From a virus: a stretch of DNA of 25,698 nt. Positions 17,204-23,960 of the stretch are shown here, in pieces. Location: the IMG/VR virus record IMGVR_UViG_3300018424_000222, positions 1 through 25,698 of that record; one strand, 5' to 3'. Positions within the stretch are counted from its first letter, which is position 1; the number at the start of each line of letters is the position of its first letter. The notes under the pieces are model-generated. The model searched no databases. It had not been told where the DNA came from and was given only the letters and a program-made list of their open reading frames with translations. The position numbers and the translations under genes are program-made.

Positions 17204-20200
17204 TTATCCGTTAAAGAGGTTGTCTACGTCCGTAGAGAAATCTGAGATAGTAGTGTTGACTTCATCTTGATAGTCAAAATCAGCATCATAGAATTCCTCC
17301 CAAGAGTCATCAGTGTACTTAATATCCTTTGCACTACTGTATTGCTTCCTAAGGAGTTTCTTATCGCCAGGATCATAACTAGAATTATGTATCTTTCTTT
17401 GTTGAATTGGTGGATTAGAATTGATCACCTCAATTCTATTAGCAAAGACACCACCAGAACACTCATCAAAGAAAGGATTGCCCATCTGCTTGGCAGTTTG
17501 ACCAAAGACCATAGCTGATCCAGCACTCCAATTCTTAATTCCAAGTACACCTGAGTATGGTCCCATCTTAATTCCAAACTGATCCATCACCTGAGGGTCA
17601 ATAGAGATAGACAAATCGTTCACATATTCTAAACAGAACTCATTTGCGTTAGCAGCACTGTTGCTACCAGTGCCAAACAGCAGTGCATAGAGGTATGAGA
17701 CACCAAAGAAGCATGTTGCAGTGACAGGATATCCTTGATAAATCTGAGATTCCCAGAAAGTTTCGCCATTAGTCCTCCCCTGGGTGTTGGATTGTCCAGA
17801 TCCATCCACATAATATGCGCTATACACATCAAGAACTCCATTAGAGTTGCCATTTCCGCCAGTTCTTTTCACATATGTGTCCCAACATTCATGTTTTGGC
17901 ATCCCATTCTGCAATCTTTCGACGGATGCAGTGTAAAATGTGGGGTTTGTGAACGTTCCGCCAGGAGTTGTAGTGGTTTGACCCGTATTTGGATCAGTTG
18001 TTGATGATGATGGGACAGTATATGAGTCCGCTCTGGTGCGATATGAGAACAAATTGTCCCCCAACCACACAGCAAGTTGATCCAACTCACTAAATCCACT
18101 CCTCTGCCAGTCAAAAGTGTTCTCTTCTAGTCCAACAGGGACAAAAACGATGTCATTTCCGCCCGAAGGATCCCAATAACAACGCCCTTCAACTACCTGA
18201 CCACCTCCTGCAAGCGATCTGCGGCACTTCCAGCACTTCTTTTTATCCCCAATGACCACTGGACGAGGTTCTGTAAGTGTTGGACGTGGTAATCCATGCA
18301 GAAAATCCATAAAATCTTCACCAGATGGACCAGTTGTCTTACCTCTGATGGATAAATTGATCTTCAAGTTGGCATCATCGGCGGTAGAACCGCAATATTT
18401 GTAAACAATCCAACCAAATGCCCTACCAGTTTGCTCATCAATGTATGGACAAGGTAGGTCAACGAACCTAGTTACGTTGTAAAACTTCGGTTGAGGTATA
18501 TTAATGCACTCTTGACCGTTGTTCCATCCAAAGAAACTAGACAATCTACCCGCAGTGTTGTCAGCTTCCGCTGCTGCACTCTGAACCAGTGGGTACTGAG
18601 TGCTCATCATGTCCTTAAACTGCTCATTATGTGCCGTAATATTCTTCACATCCTTGCCTGTGAATAAAGAACCAGACACTAATTGCGGAAATTGAATCTG
18701 CACACAGGTCGATGGGAGGTTACTGCACAAAGATGTGACCTCAACATCATCAACCTCACCAATTTTGATGTACCCAGTGGGGTAAGTTGCGTTGAAACCA
18801 TTCATCATTGTCTTGAAAGACCCGATAGTTCCATCCTCCATGACGGAAAGGAACCCATCGATGTCATCACCTTCCTTCACTTTACCTTTGAGGACATCTT
18901 TTAGCGTCTGTCTATTGGCAGTAACCGTATCTTGACCTTCAATTTTGTAGTCTTGCTTGTTACTATTGGGGTTGAACGTGTCAGCAACAGCAGCTTGTGC
19001 CTTAGTAGTATTAGGTCCACGCATCTTATACTGTTCATTTTCTACTTCAACCACAAAGATCTTAGGAGGATTGTTGGGATTGGTGTCATAACCTCTACCT
19101 CTATCCTTGATTAGAACCTCAACAATAGATCCGTCCTTGTTCACCTTGGTAATTTCGAGGACAGCGGGTTTCATTTTACCCTTACGACGAGACTCGCTAC
19201 TAGATACTCGGAGTTGCTTGTCTTTGATTTTTAGTCTTTGTAGAACTTTTTTGTTCTTGTTCTTATCAGAACCCTCAATTTTGATCTCACTATCGTTGGC
19301 ATAGGGATACTCTTCCCTACGTTCCTGCATATTGCTCTCGTAGTCATCACGCAGAACTGCCTGAGTGTTCTTCTGAATCCTCTTGAATCCAAAGTTCAGG
19401 TCTTCCCCATCATAGTTTTCAAGTTTGTTGGTGGGTGATCTGAACTTAGGTGCGTCAAATTCAAACTGTTGCGCCACTTCTCGTGCCATATCCATAGCAC
19501 CATACTCACTGAGTAGAGTAGGTTCTTGAATATGTGCCACAGGATTCTTATATCCAAACCCAGCATTATCGATAATGACGGATTCAATACGTCCATCCTC
19601 ATCAACTGTGCAACTAAGTTCTGCTTGGTCGATCGTCCTTTGGTGTACCAATGCAGAACTATCAATCTCTACCTTGTAGTAACTTAGTTTCTTAGGGAAT
19701 TCATATACACCAAAGAACCCTGCCTTGTCCTTAATCCCGTATCCAGCAAGGACTTCAATGGATGCAGCATCTCTACCTGCTGGTGTAAACACCTGTCCTG
19801 CGGTAAATGCCTTTCCCTTGCCTTGCAGTTCCATGTAACCACAACGCAACTTGTTACCAAAATAGGCATATTCCGCAATCTCCCATCCATTGATGACATC
19901 ACCTGCCTTAAATCTATCCAATCCGCCACTGGTGTACCTAAACAAGATAGTCTTAGACTCGGTGTCTACGGGTTTGAATGAGTTCTGTACGGACTCATTA
20001 GAGAAATCGGTGAGTTGTAGTTTAGTTTGTGTGGTCTTCCAAGAGTCTTCGCGGATCTCATAGAAGTGTGAGAAGTATTCTTTGGTGATAAGGGACTCAT
20101 CACACACACATCTCCTCAATGCAGGGTTACCACTGGGGTCATTGTGCGATCTATTAGGGCACTGATTACGGTCACTGATAGAATATTGCACAGAAAAGAT

Positions 20201-21496
20201 AGGACCCTTCCATGGATATGAGGTATCAAAGATATAATATACGAACTGAGAGTCGAATGCAGAGTGGAATTCCAGATACTTCGGCACAGATCCCTTGACA
20301 GCACCTGCTTTTCCGTATGCCCACTCAAATAATGCATCAGTATTCAGGATCTCACAGTAGTCTGGGTTGCCCCATCTAGAATCTGGGTGCTGAGTAACGG
20401 AATATGTTTTCAGTCGATAGAACGAATTGCGGAAAGCAGTGACAGCAGTAGACAACATTCCATACTGGTCGTATGCTCTGAGCGGTCCTGCATCAGCATC
20501 AAACTGATATTCATAGTTCTCATGAGTAAAGATGCCAGGCGATGTGCCAGGTAATAGATAGTGACCTGCAAGATCAGGCGCTTCCCAGTCATACCAACCC
20601 GCACGAGTCGCATAACTTACAGGAGCACCATAACCAGTAGGACCAATGATACCAACATCCTGATAGATTTTTCTGTTACCAGAGTCAGAGTCACTCAGAA
20701 AGACATAACCTACGATACCAACGTACTGGTATTCCTCACCACGAGGATCCTTACAGTCAGGAACACCAGCAACTCCTGTTTGAAGATTTACCTCTGTGGC
20801 AGGGTTTGCAGTATAGAAGTGATCTCTCTTGCCGCTAGACGATGATCGATAATACTCATACAGTGGTACAGCAGTCTCTCCACTCTCTGCATAGACATTA
20901 GCATTAGAAAGAGATGAGTAGATATGTCCAATCGTCTCAATAAAAATATATCCACTACCAGGAGACGAACTACCTGTCGTCAACCATGTGTCATTCTTAT
21001 CATTGTTGTACCAATGATTTAGAGGATTTGTATAACTGCCCTTGTCGTTTCTAGAAACATAGAATACTGGATCGCCACGACGAGGTTCTCTGTTATATTT
21101 TTTTGCTACACCACTACCTTTACCTGTCTGTTCACCAGTAAAGTCAGCAGGCCAACGTAGAGCGGATCGGGGAGTGTACTTATGGTCTCTATTATCTTCG
21201 CCACCACGGAACCAACGATAGATTGGTTGTCTGAAAAAATCACATTCATCGATCTGTCCTACGCCAGGGATAAAGCATGACTCGTCATTATCCCCAATGT
21301 AGAACACACGGTCCTGACCAAAAACACTGCCCCCAGGACCATCGTCATCAAACGTGATGCGATAGTTAGTCCCAGGACCAGAGTGATGTTGGTATGATTC
21401 ATAATCGCCACTAGGACGCTGCCAAGTTTTCTGATATTCCTTGCCGTCGTCAATGTTCGGAAAACTTCTCGCAGTGTCACTAATATAAATGCTCAT
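17204..21496 (-). CDS. Large virion structural protein (1430 aa) with DUF5648-like repeats
   Basis: Residues about 89-270 contain three related units. The first is P-I-Y-R-W-F followed by R-D-H-K-Y-T. The second is N-P-L-N-H-W-Y with I-E-T-I-G-H-I-Y. The third is V-P-L-Y-E-Y-Y with R-D-H-F-Y-T and V-G-I-V-G-Y-V-F. This is the DUF5648-type pattern, often on secreted or surface proteins and suspected to bind glycans. Two G-x-G-Y units (near 19550 and 19090) match those of the giant protein. A strongly basic segment lies near 19165-19265, and C-W-K-C near 18230 could bind metal. The ATG overlaps the previous stop (TAATG) and the PAAR-like gene follows after 3 nt. It is probably a tail or baseplate protein; I do not recognise a T4 equivalent. 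Confidence 0.85.
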   Translation of the reverse strand: MSIYISDTARSFPNIDDGKEYQKTWQRPSGDYESYQHHSGPGTNYRITFDDDGPGGSVFGQDRVFYIGDNDESCFIPGVGQIDECDFFRQPIYRWFRGGEDNRDHKYTPRSALRWPADFTGEQTGKGSGVAKKYNREPRRGDPVFYVSRNDKGSYTNPLNHWYNNDKNDTWLTTGSSSPGSGYIFIETIGHIYSSLSNANVYAESGETAVPLYEYYRSSSSGKRDHFYTANPATEVNLQTGVAGVPDCKDPRGEEYQYVGIVGYVFLSDSDSGNRKIYQDVGIIGPTGYGAPVSYATRAGWYDWEAPDLAGHYLLPGTSPGIFTHENYEYQFDADAGPLRAYDQYGMLSTAVTAFRNSFYRLKTYSVTQHPDSRWGNPDYCEILNTDALFEWAYGKAGAVKGSVPKYLEFHSAFDSQFVYYIFDTSYPWKGPIFSVQYSISDRNQCPNRSHNDPSGNPALRRCVCDESLITKEYFSHFYEIREDSWKTTQTKLQLTDFSNESVQNSFKPVDTESKTILFRYTSGGLDRFKAGDVINGWEIAEYAYFGNKLRCGYMELQGKGKAFTAGQVFTPAGRDAASIEVLAGYGIKDKAGFFGVYEFPKKLSYYKVEIDSSALVHQRTIDQAELSCTVDEDGRIESVIIDNAGFGYKNPVAHIQEPTLLSEYGAMDMAREVAQQFEFDAPKFRSPTNKLENYDGEDLNFGFKRIQKNTQAVLRDDYESNMQERREEYPYANDSEIKIEGSDKNKNKKVLQRLKIKDKQLRVSSSESRRKGKMKPAVLEITKVNKDGSIVEVLIKDRGRGYDTNPNNPPKIFVVEVENEQYKMRGPNTTKAQAAVADTFNPNSNKQDYKIEGQDTVTANRQTLKDVLKGKVKEGDDIDGFLSVMEDGTIGSFKTMMNGFNATYPTGYIKIGEVDDVEVTSLCSNLPSTCVQIQFPQLVSGSLFTGKDVKNITAHNEQFKDMMSTQYPLVQSAAAEADNTAGRLSSFFGWNNGQECINIPQPKFYNVTRFVDLPCPYIDEQTGRAFGWIVYKYCGSTADDANLKINLSIRGKTTGPSGEDFMDFLHGLPRPTLTEPRPVVIGDKKKCWKCRRSLAGGGQVVEGRCYWDPSGGNDIVFVPVGLEENTFDWQRSGFSELDQLAVWLGDNLFSYRTRADSYTVPSSSTTDPNTGQTTTTPGGTFTNPTFYTASVERLQNGMPKHECWDTYVKRTGGNGNSNGVLDVYSAYYVDGSGQSNTQGRTNGETFWESQIYQGYPVTATCFFGVSYLYALLFGTGSNSAANANEFCLEYVNDLSISIDPQVMDQFGIKMGPYSGVLGIKNWSAGSAMVFGQTAKQMGNPFFDECSGGVFANRIEVINSNPPIQQRKIHNSSYDPGDKKLLRKQYSSAKDIKYTDDSWEEFYDADFDYQDEVNTTISDFSTDVDNLFNG

Positions 21497-21747
21497 TAGG
21501 GTTCGAGGACCTTGATTCTATCTTCCAACATATTTAGGCGGACATATAGATCATCGAAGAGTTCCCGCATGTTGAGATAATCCTCATACCCTTCTGGTTT
21601 ATATTTGAGCATATCGGGACCAGGCTGCGGCATGTGTCCAAATGCCTTCTCCAATACACCAATTCTATTGCCAAGATTCTCTAACCCTTTGGCAATCATC
21701 TCCATGTGCTCTTTATACACATCAAGGAATTCTTCTTGTTGATTCAT
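21496..21747 (-). CDS. Small coiled-coil protein, 83 aa
   Basis: The protein is helical at both ends. An N-terminal helix has leucines and isoleucines in heptad spacing (residues about 5-35). A proline/glycine-rich centre follows (H-M-P-Q-P-G-P), and the C-terminal helix ends in L-N-M-L-E-D-R-I-K-V-L. The start overlaps the oxygenase-like gene by ATGA and the stop overlaps the 1430-aa gene by TAATG, so translation of the three is probably coupled. It may be a chaperone or trimerising partner of the large protein; that is a guess from the coupling and the coiled coil. I do not recognise a family. Confidence 0.82.
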   Translation of the reverse strand: MNQQEEFLDVYKEHMEMIAKGLENLGNRIGVLEKAFGHMPQPGPDMLKYKPEGYEDYLNMRELFDDLYVRLNMLEDRIKVLEP

Positions 21748-22379
21748 AAGAATGGTACTGATAACATCATTTCATTGTTTGGGTCATGTTCCTTACAATA
21801 CATCATTGCTTCCGTAGTGTAAAGATCCCAGGCAAGTGCAATACGATCATCGTCAGATTCATTCGTATCTACCTTATGCTCTACCCATGATGGGAAGAGT
21901 GTCACTGTGCCTGCTTTCGGCATTGGTCTGAAATTCCCACCATATGTAGAATACCCTGGTATTACATATTCTGTGTGAATCTTACTATCAGTCAATAACA
22001 TGTTACCTGATAGAAATGTATTCTCATGTATTGAATGATGATGAATGGGTAATGCTTCCCCTGGTTTCAATACATTGAACCATCCACGAATCCATATTCC
22101 TGTGGGCATCTCATATACAATCTGACTCGCAAATTGTGTATACATGCTTTCAAGAATATCAAGAAGACCATGAACGTCCTCCTGAAAATAATTTTGCTCG
22201 TACCATGGAGTGTTGGGATTCTGGGAAAGAATTTTTTCCACAAGTTCAATCCGAACATTATCTACCCACATCGGTACATCTACCAATGGTGCGAAGCGAG
22301 TATTAGGTTCCCAACTCCGCCACCAATATAACTTGTCGGAAGTACCGTAACGCCTCCCTGGACAATCCTCAATACTCAT
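21744..22379 (-). CDS. 2OG-Fe(II) oxygenase-like protein (TIGR02466-type) in the tail operon
   Basis: This 211-aa protein has the layout of small double-stranded beta-helix oxygenases that use Fe(II) and 2-oxoglutarate. A histidine cluster H113-H114-H115 is followed by F-L-S-G-N-M-L. A second strand reads G-T-V-T-L-F-P-S-W-V-E-H with H168, and R179 lies in D-R-I-A-L-A-W. The likely iron ligands are two of the 113-115 histidines and H168, with R179 for 2-oxoglutarate. The usual acidic ligand is not obvious. It is coupled by ATGA to the coiled-coil gene and heads the tail operon, which suggests a virion or tail substrate rather than a metabolic one. That role is inferred. Many cyanophages carry several such genes of unproven substrate. 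Confidence 0.78.
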   Translation of the reverse strand: MSIEDCPGRRYGTSDKLYWWRSWEPNTRFAPLVDVPMWVDNVRIELVEKILSQNPNTPWYEQNYFQEDVHGLLDILESMYTQFASQIVYEMPTGIWIRGWFNVLKPGEALPIHHHSIHENTFLSGNMLLTDSKIHTEYVIPGYSTYGGNFRPMPKAGTVTLFPSWVEHKVDTNESDDDRIALAWDLYTTEAMMYCKEHDPNNEMMLSVPFL

Positions 22380-22415
22380 AAGTGCTCACGCGGATTTTTT
22401 CGGAATTTTTTTGCC

Positions 22416-22583
22416 TTAAAGGTCCTCGGATTTTTTCAGAAGAATAGTACCGTCAATATCTTCACTCCATTCGAGAACATCCCCTTCGACCCATCCGAGT
22501 TCCTCAATGAGTTCCTCTGGGAAGGTGATGAAAGGATTGTCCGATTCGTCTACCTGGACTGGGATAGTATATCTCTTTGACAT
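22416..22583 (-). CDS. AbrB/MazE/SpoVT-type small protein, 55 aa
   Basis: The protein reads M-S-K-R-Y-T-I-P-V, a short acidic turn, then F-I-T-F-P-E-E-L-I-E-E-L-G-W and G-D-V-L-E-W, ending I-L-L-K-K. The order strand, P-E-E-L-x-E-E-L-G-W, G-D-x-L-x-W, strand is the swapped-hairpin AbrB/MazE pattern, where the P-E-E-L helix follows the first strand and G-D-x-L starts the next. Such proteins dimerise and often bind DNA or act as antitoxins. No toxin gene sits beside it, so a regulator is more likely than an antitoxin. Upstream lies a terminator-like hairpin and an AT-rich stretch (22590-22617) that could hold a weak promoter. The stop lies 36 nt before the oxygenase-like gene. Confidence 0.75.
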   Translation of the reverse strand: MSKRYTIPVQVDESDNPFITFPEELIEELGWVEGDVLEWSEDIDGTILLKKSEDL

Positions 22584-22635
22584 GGGAATAAATCTCTAAT
22601 ATTTGTATATATGAGCATTCCCCCCAATACTGAGA

Positions 22636-22670
22636 AAGAACCCCCTTGTAGGGGATTCTAGGGGGGTCTC
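22636..22670 (-). terminator. Terminator-like hairpin after the 45-aa gene
   Basis: Directly after the 45-aa gene's stop codon, the minus strand has a C-run (22666-22661) that pairs with a G-run (22645-22641). A second possible CCCCT/AGGGG stem lies inside. TTCTTTCT follows. The stem is short but all G-C, and the tail is pyrimidine-rich rather than pure T. Confidence 0.5.
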
Positions 22671-22806
22671 ACTGTTGTTTCTCGGCACTCTCTCCTTCGG
22701 GAGGTGAACCAATGAGAGGTTCTGTGCCGTACTCCCAGTCATCGTAGTCCTCATCATTACGAATCTTTTTGTGAATTTCGTTCTGGTGCTCGAAGTCGTG
22801 TGTCAT
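22669..22806 (-). CDS. Small acidic/polar protein, 45 aa
   Basis: The protein begins M-T-H-D-F-E-H-Q-N-E and has an acidic core D-E-D-Y-D-D-W-E-Y, then a proline/glycine tail ending E-K-Q-Q. The ATG at 22806 has GAGGAT about 6 nt upstream, a good ribosome-binding sequence. A sigma70-like promoter lies about 190 nt further upstream and a hairpin follows the stop, so it may form its own short transcript. I do not recognise a family. The charge pattern is common among small early cyanophage proteins that bind host factors, but nothing in the sequence proves that. Confidence 0.65.
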   Translation of the reverse strand: MTHDFEHQNEIHKKIRNDEDYDDWEYGTEPLIGSPPEGESAEKQQ

Positions 22807-23035
22807 AGATAATCCTCACAGTTTCTCGTAGACATAACCATATGTATCCTAACTCGTCCCTCAGAGTAATATTTCTATACTCAGAAATTTTTTGAGGTAG
22901 GGGGAAACGAAACATTGAATAATATATCGAGGTCGGTGGGATACTGTTGTAGGTTAGAAAGACGGTACTTTTTAATATACCGCTACCGCGATATAACATA
23001 ACGGGGCAACGGTAACTGTCAAATAGAGGGAGAGA
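22807..23035. other. Gene-free stretch of 229 bp with a promoter and hairpins
   Basis: An 80-codon open frame here looks like chance. The visible elements are a promoter with an exact TTGACA -35, a 7-bp stem at its right edge (23029-23047) that encloses the stop codon of the 64-aa gene, and an imperfect GAGTA/TACTC inverted repeat near 22865-22885. It reads as a leader and control region for the 45-aa gene. Confidence 0.45.
22993..23022 (-). promoter_or_regulatory. Sigma70-like promoter ahead of the 45-aa gene
   Basis: On the minus strand an exact TTGACA (23022-23017) is followed after 18 nt by TGTTAT (22998-22993). A TATGTT in an alternative register gives a 16-nt spacing. The -35 is perfect and the -10 matches four of six bases. 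It lies just past the end of the four-gene cassette and would drive the 45-aa gene. Confidence 0.45.
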
Positions 23036-23230
23036 TTAACTCTCTCCGACTACTACATCATAGCACAATCCTTCAAGGATTAGATAGTCGCACCACTGTG
23101 TATATTGTGTGAGTTGTTCATTCAAACCAGTGTCAATTAGGAACTGTGCTAACTCTACTTGTTCGTCAGGTGGGAGTGAACCATTGTCGTAAAGATCAAG
23201 CAATAGTTCATACTTAGCAGGAATGCTCAT
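23036..23230 (-). CDS. Small conserved cyanophage protein, 64 aa
   Basis: The protein begins M-S-I-P-A-K-Y-E-L-L-L-D-L-Y-D-N and continues L-P-P-D-E-Q-V-E-L-A-Q-F-L-I-D-T-G. It then has a Q-Y-T-Q-W-C-D-Y-L-I-L-E-G-L-C-Y-D segment. It looks like two or three amphipathic helices with a tryptophan/tyrosine-rich C-terminal half, acidic overall. I recall close relatives among cyanophage hypothetical proteins but know no function. Its start overlaps the 55-aa gene by ATGA, making it the last of four coupled genes. The stop codon lies in the loop of a 7-bp hairpin at 23029-23047, which may act as a weak terminator or protect the transcript end. Confidence 0.8.
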   Translation of the reverse strand: MSIPAKYELLLDLYDNGSLPPDEQVELAQFLIDTGLNEQLTQYTQWCDYLILEGLCYDVVVGES

Positions 23231-23394
23231 TGTGTAGAATAGTGGAGGGAATCAGTGAGTGCTTGTTGATAGTTAGGGAATGGTCCATTCTTAGGGCAAC
23301 CGTCGTAATCGTATCGCCAGAAGTGTTTACGACGGTCCTCCCAGATCTTTACATTTACTGGGGGATGTGTGTCTAGTTTGATAGTCTTACTCAT
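23227..23394 (-). CDS. Small protein, 55 aa, third of the coupled cassette
   Basis: The protein begins M-S-K-T-I-K-L-D-T-H and is rich in aromatic and basic residues in the middle: V-K-I-W-E-D-R-R-K-H-F-W-R-Y-D-Y-D-G-C. It then has P-F-P-N-Y-Q-Q-A-L, which suggests a small beta-sheet followed by a helix. Both ends overlap neighbours by ATGA (start with the 42-aa gene, stop with the 64-aa gene). No ribosome-binding sequence is needed if translation is coupled. The even codon pattern and tight packing argue that it is real despite its length. I do not recognise a family. Confidence 0.72.
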   Translation of the reverse strand: MSKTIKLDTHPPVNVKIWEDRRKHFWRYDYDGCPKNGPFPNYQQALTDSLHYSTQ

Positions 23395-23519
23395 GACCAA
23401 TCGCCTCTGACATCCTCGGCAAATTCAGTGGGGGCACTATCATCGTAGAGGTCAAGATCAGGGAGGTCAGTGTCGTCAAGTAGGGCATCAATCCAATCTT
23501 CATTTAATACATCATTCAT
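23391..23519 (-). CDS. Very acidic small protein, 42 aa, second of the coupled cassette
   Basis: The protein begins M-N-D-V-L-N-E-D-W-I and contains L-L-D-D-T-D-L-P-D-L-D-L-Y-D-D-S. More than a quarter of its residues are aspartate or glutamate, and only one is basic. Such acidic peptides can mimic DNA or bind basic host proteins; that is speculation. Its start overlaps the 59-aa gene and its stop the 55-aa gene, each by ATGA. The 59-aa gene before it ends in G-A-G-G-A-G-G-A, which places a strong ribosome-binding sequence (GGAGGA) just ahead of this start. Confidence 0.7.
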   Translation of the reverse strand: MNDVLNEDWIDALLDDTDLPDLDLYDDSAPTEFAEDVRGDWS

Positions 23520-23695
23520 CGGTAATCCTCCTCCAAGTCTTGTGCATCAAACTGTCGGTTGCGTTGTTGCTTATCAGGGGCAGAATAATCATCGAGTTCT
23601 TGATACTTTTTGTTGGAACCAAACTGTCTCTTTTCCCGAATAGATTTGGGGCGTCGAGAGTTATGCAGATCGTTGCGTTTGTATGTGCGACCCAT
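23516..23695 (-). CDS. Small basic protein, 59 aa, first of the coupled cassette
   Basis: The protein begins M-G-R-T-Y-K-R-N-D-L and its first half is rich in arginine and lysine (R-R-P-K-S-I-R-E-K-R). The second half is acidic and glutamine-rich (D-K-Q-Q-R-N-R-Q-F and L-E-E-D-Y-R at the end). It is likely flexible. The ATG at 23695 lies about 39 nt after the -10 of a strong sigma70-like promoter, with only a weak ribosome-binding sequence. Its stop overlaps the acidic 42-aa gene by ATGA, so a basic and an acidic peptide are made together. No family is recognised. Confidence 0.7.
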   Translation of the reverse strand: MGRTYKRNDLHNSRRPKSIREKRQFGSNKKYQELDDYSAPDKQQRNRQFDAQDLEEDYR

Positions 23696-23733
23696 GAGAT
23701 GTTGTGATGTGGTTGTTATCGAGGGACTGTGTA

Positions 23734-23762
23734 ATTATGTATGATCTTGGGGTAAAAGTCAA
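23734..23762 (-). promoter_or_regulatory. Strong sigma70-like promoter of the four-gene cassette
   Basis: The minus strand reads TTGACT (23762-23757), 17 nt, then CATAAT (23739-23734). Each box matches five of six consensus bases at ideal spacing. Transcription would start near 23727, leaving a leader of about 32 nt before the 59-aa gene. A host-sigma promoter points to early expression. Confidence 0.75.
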
Positions 23763-23782
23763 GAGGGTTTGTGAGGGTTTGT
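23763..23782. repeat. Tandem 10-bp repeat next to the -35 box
   Basis: Two perfect copies of GAGGGTTTGT (plus strand) lie head to tail and abut the -35 hexamer. A third copy of the first nine bases stands inverted at 23866-23874. The placement suits binding of a regulator or an iteron-type protein. Confidence 0.7.
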
Positions 23783-23799
23783 GATGTGTCCCCTATGTG

Positions 23800-23828
23800 T
23801 TGACAACTCGGTGGTGATAGGTTACACT
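23800..23828 (+). promoter_or_regulatory. Plus-strand sigma70-like promoter facing the box cluster
   Basis: The plus strand reads TTGACA (23800-23805), 17 nt, then TACACT (23823-23828). No plus-strand gene follows. A transcript would run through the AT-rich tract and the TTTTCCACA boxes and then antisense to the oxygenase-like gene at 23961-24587. Confidence 0.45.
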
Positions 23829-23850
23829 CCAAGGCAACAACAAAACAGGG

Positions 23851-23858
23851 TATTTATA
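23851..23858 (-). promoter_or_regulatory. T4-type late promoter in the control region
   Basis: An exact TATAAATA on the minus strand lies 156 nt before the four-gene cassette. Together with the sigma70-like promoter downstream, it would allow both early and late expression of the genes that follow. Confidence 0.65.
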
Positions 23859-23888
23859 TCACTTTCAAACCCTCAATCTAGAACACAC

Positions 23889-23956
23889 AACTATATTAAA
23901 TTAACCATTTAATTAACTGTGGAAAATGTGGAAAACTTCCGCATATCTGTGGAAAA
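23889..23956 (-). other. Three TTTTCCACA (DnaA-box-like) sites beside an AT-rich tract; possible replication origin
   Basis: The minus strand carries three exact TTTTCCACA copies, all in the same direction, at 23956-23948, 23935-23927 and 23926-23918. TTTTCCACA is the DnaA-box form reported for cyanobacteria and differs from the E. coli TTATCCACA at one base. Next to them, 23889-23917 is 25/29 A+T and contains a repeated AATTAAC. Boxes plus an AT-rich unwinding tract is the layout of bacterial origins. Whether DnaA binds here is untested. Confidence 0.6.
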
Positions 23957-23960
23957 AGTA

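Larger units (their letters stand above)
23696..23960. promoter_or_regulatory. Control region between the oxygenase-like gene and the four-gene cassette
   Basis: This 265-bp gene-free stretch is dense in signals. From high to low coordinates it holds three TTTTCCACA boxes, an AT-rich tract, an inverted GAGGGTTTG, a T4-type late promoter, a plus-strand sigma70-like promoter, the palindrome GTTGACAAC (23799-23807), a tandem 10-bp repeat and a minus-strand sigma70-like promoter. I see no coding frame in it. Confidence 0.7.

Noticed and set aside
17629-20845. Several open frames of 60-95 codons on both strands within the 1430-aa gene
   Set aside because: They are alternative-frame shadows. None has a ribosome-binding sequence or a recognisable motif, and the host gene is intact.
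22391-22437. T-runs on the plus strand with a repeated CGGATTTTTTC as a terminator
   Set aside because: They would serve only plus-strand transcription, for which there is no gene, and no stable stem precedes them. The runs also lie partly in the AbrB-like coding sequence.
22757-22999. Minus-strand open frame of 80 codons in the gene-free stretch
   Set aside because: It overlaps the well-supported 45-aa gene in another frame, starts within a promoter region, has no ribosome-binding sequence and has an unremarkable composition.
23763-23874. GAGGGTTTG repeats as a CRISPR array or tRNA remnants
   Set aside because: The units are 9-10 bp without regular spacers, and no cloverleaf can be drawn around them; an operator or iteron is the better reading.
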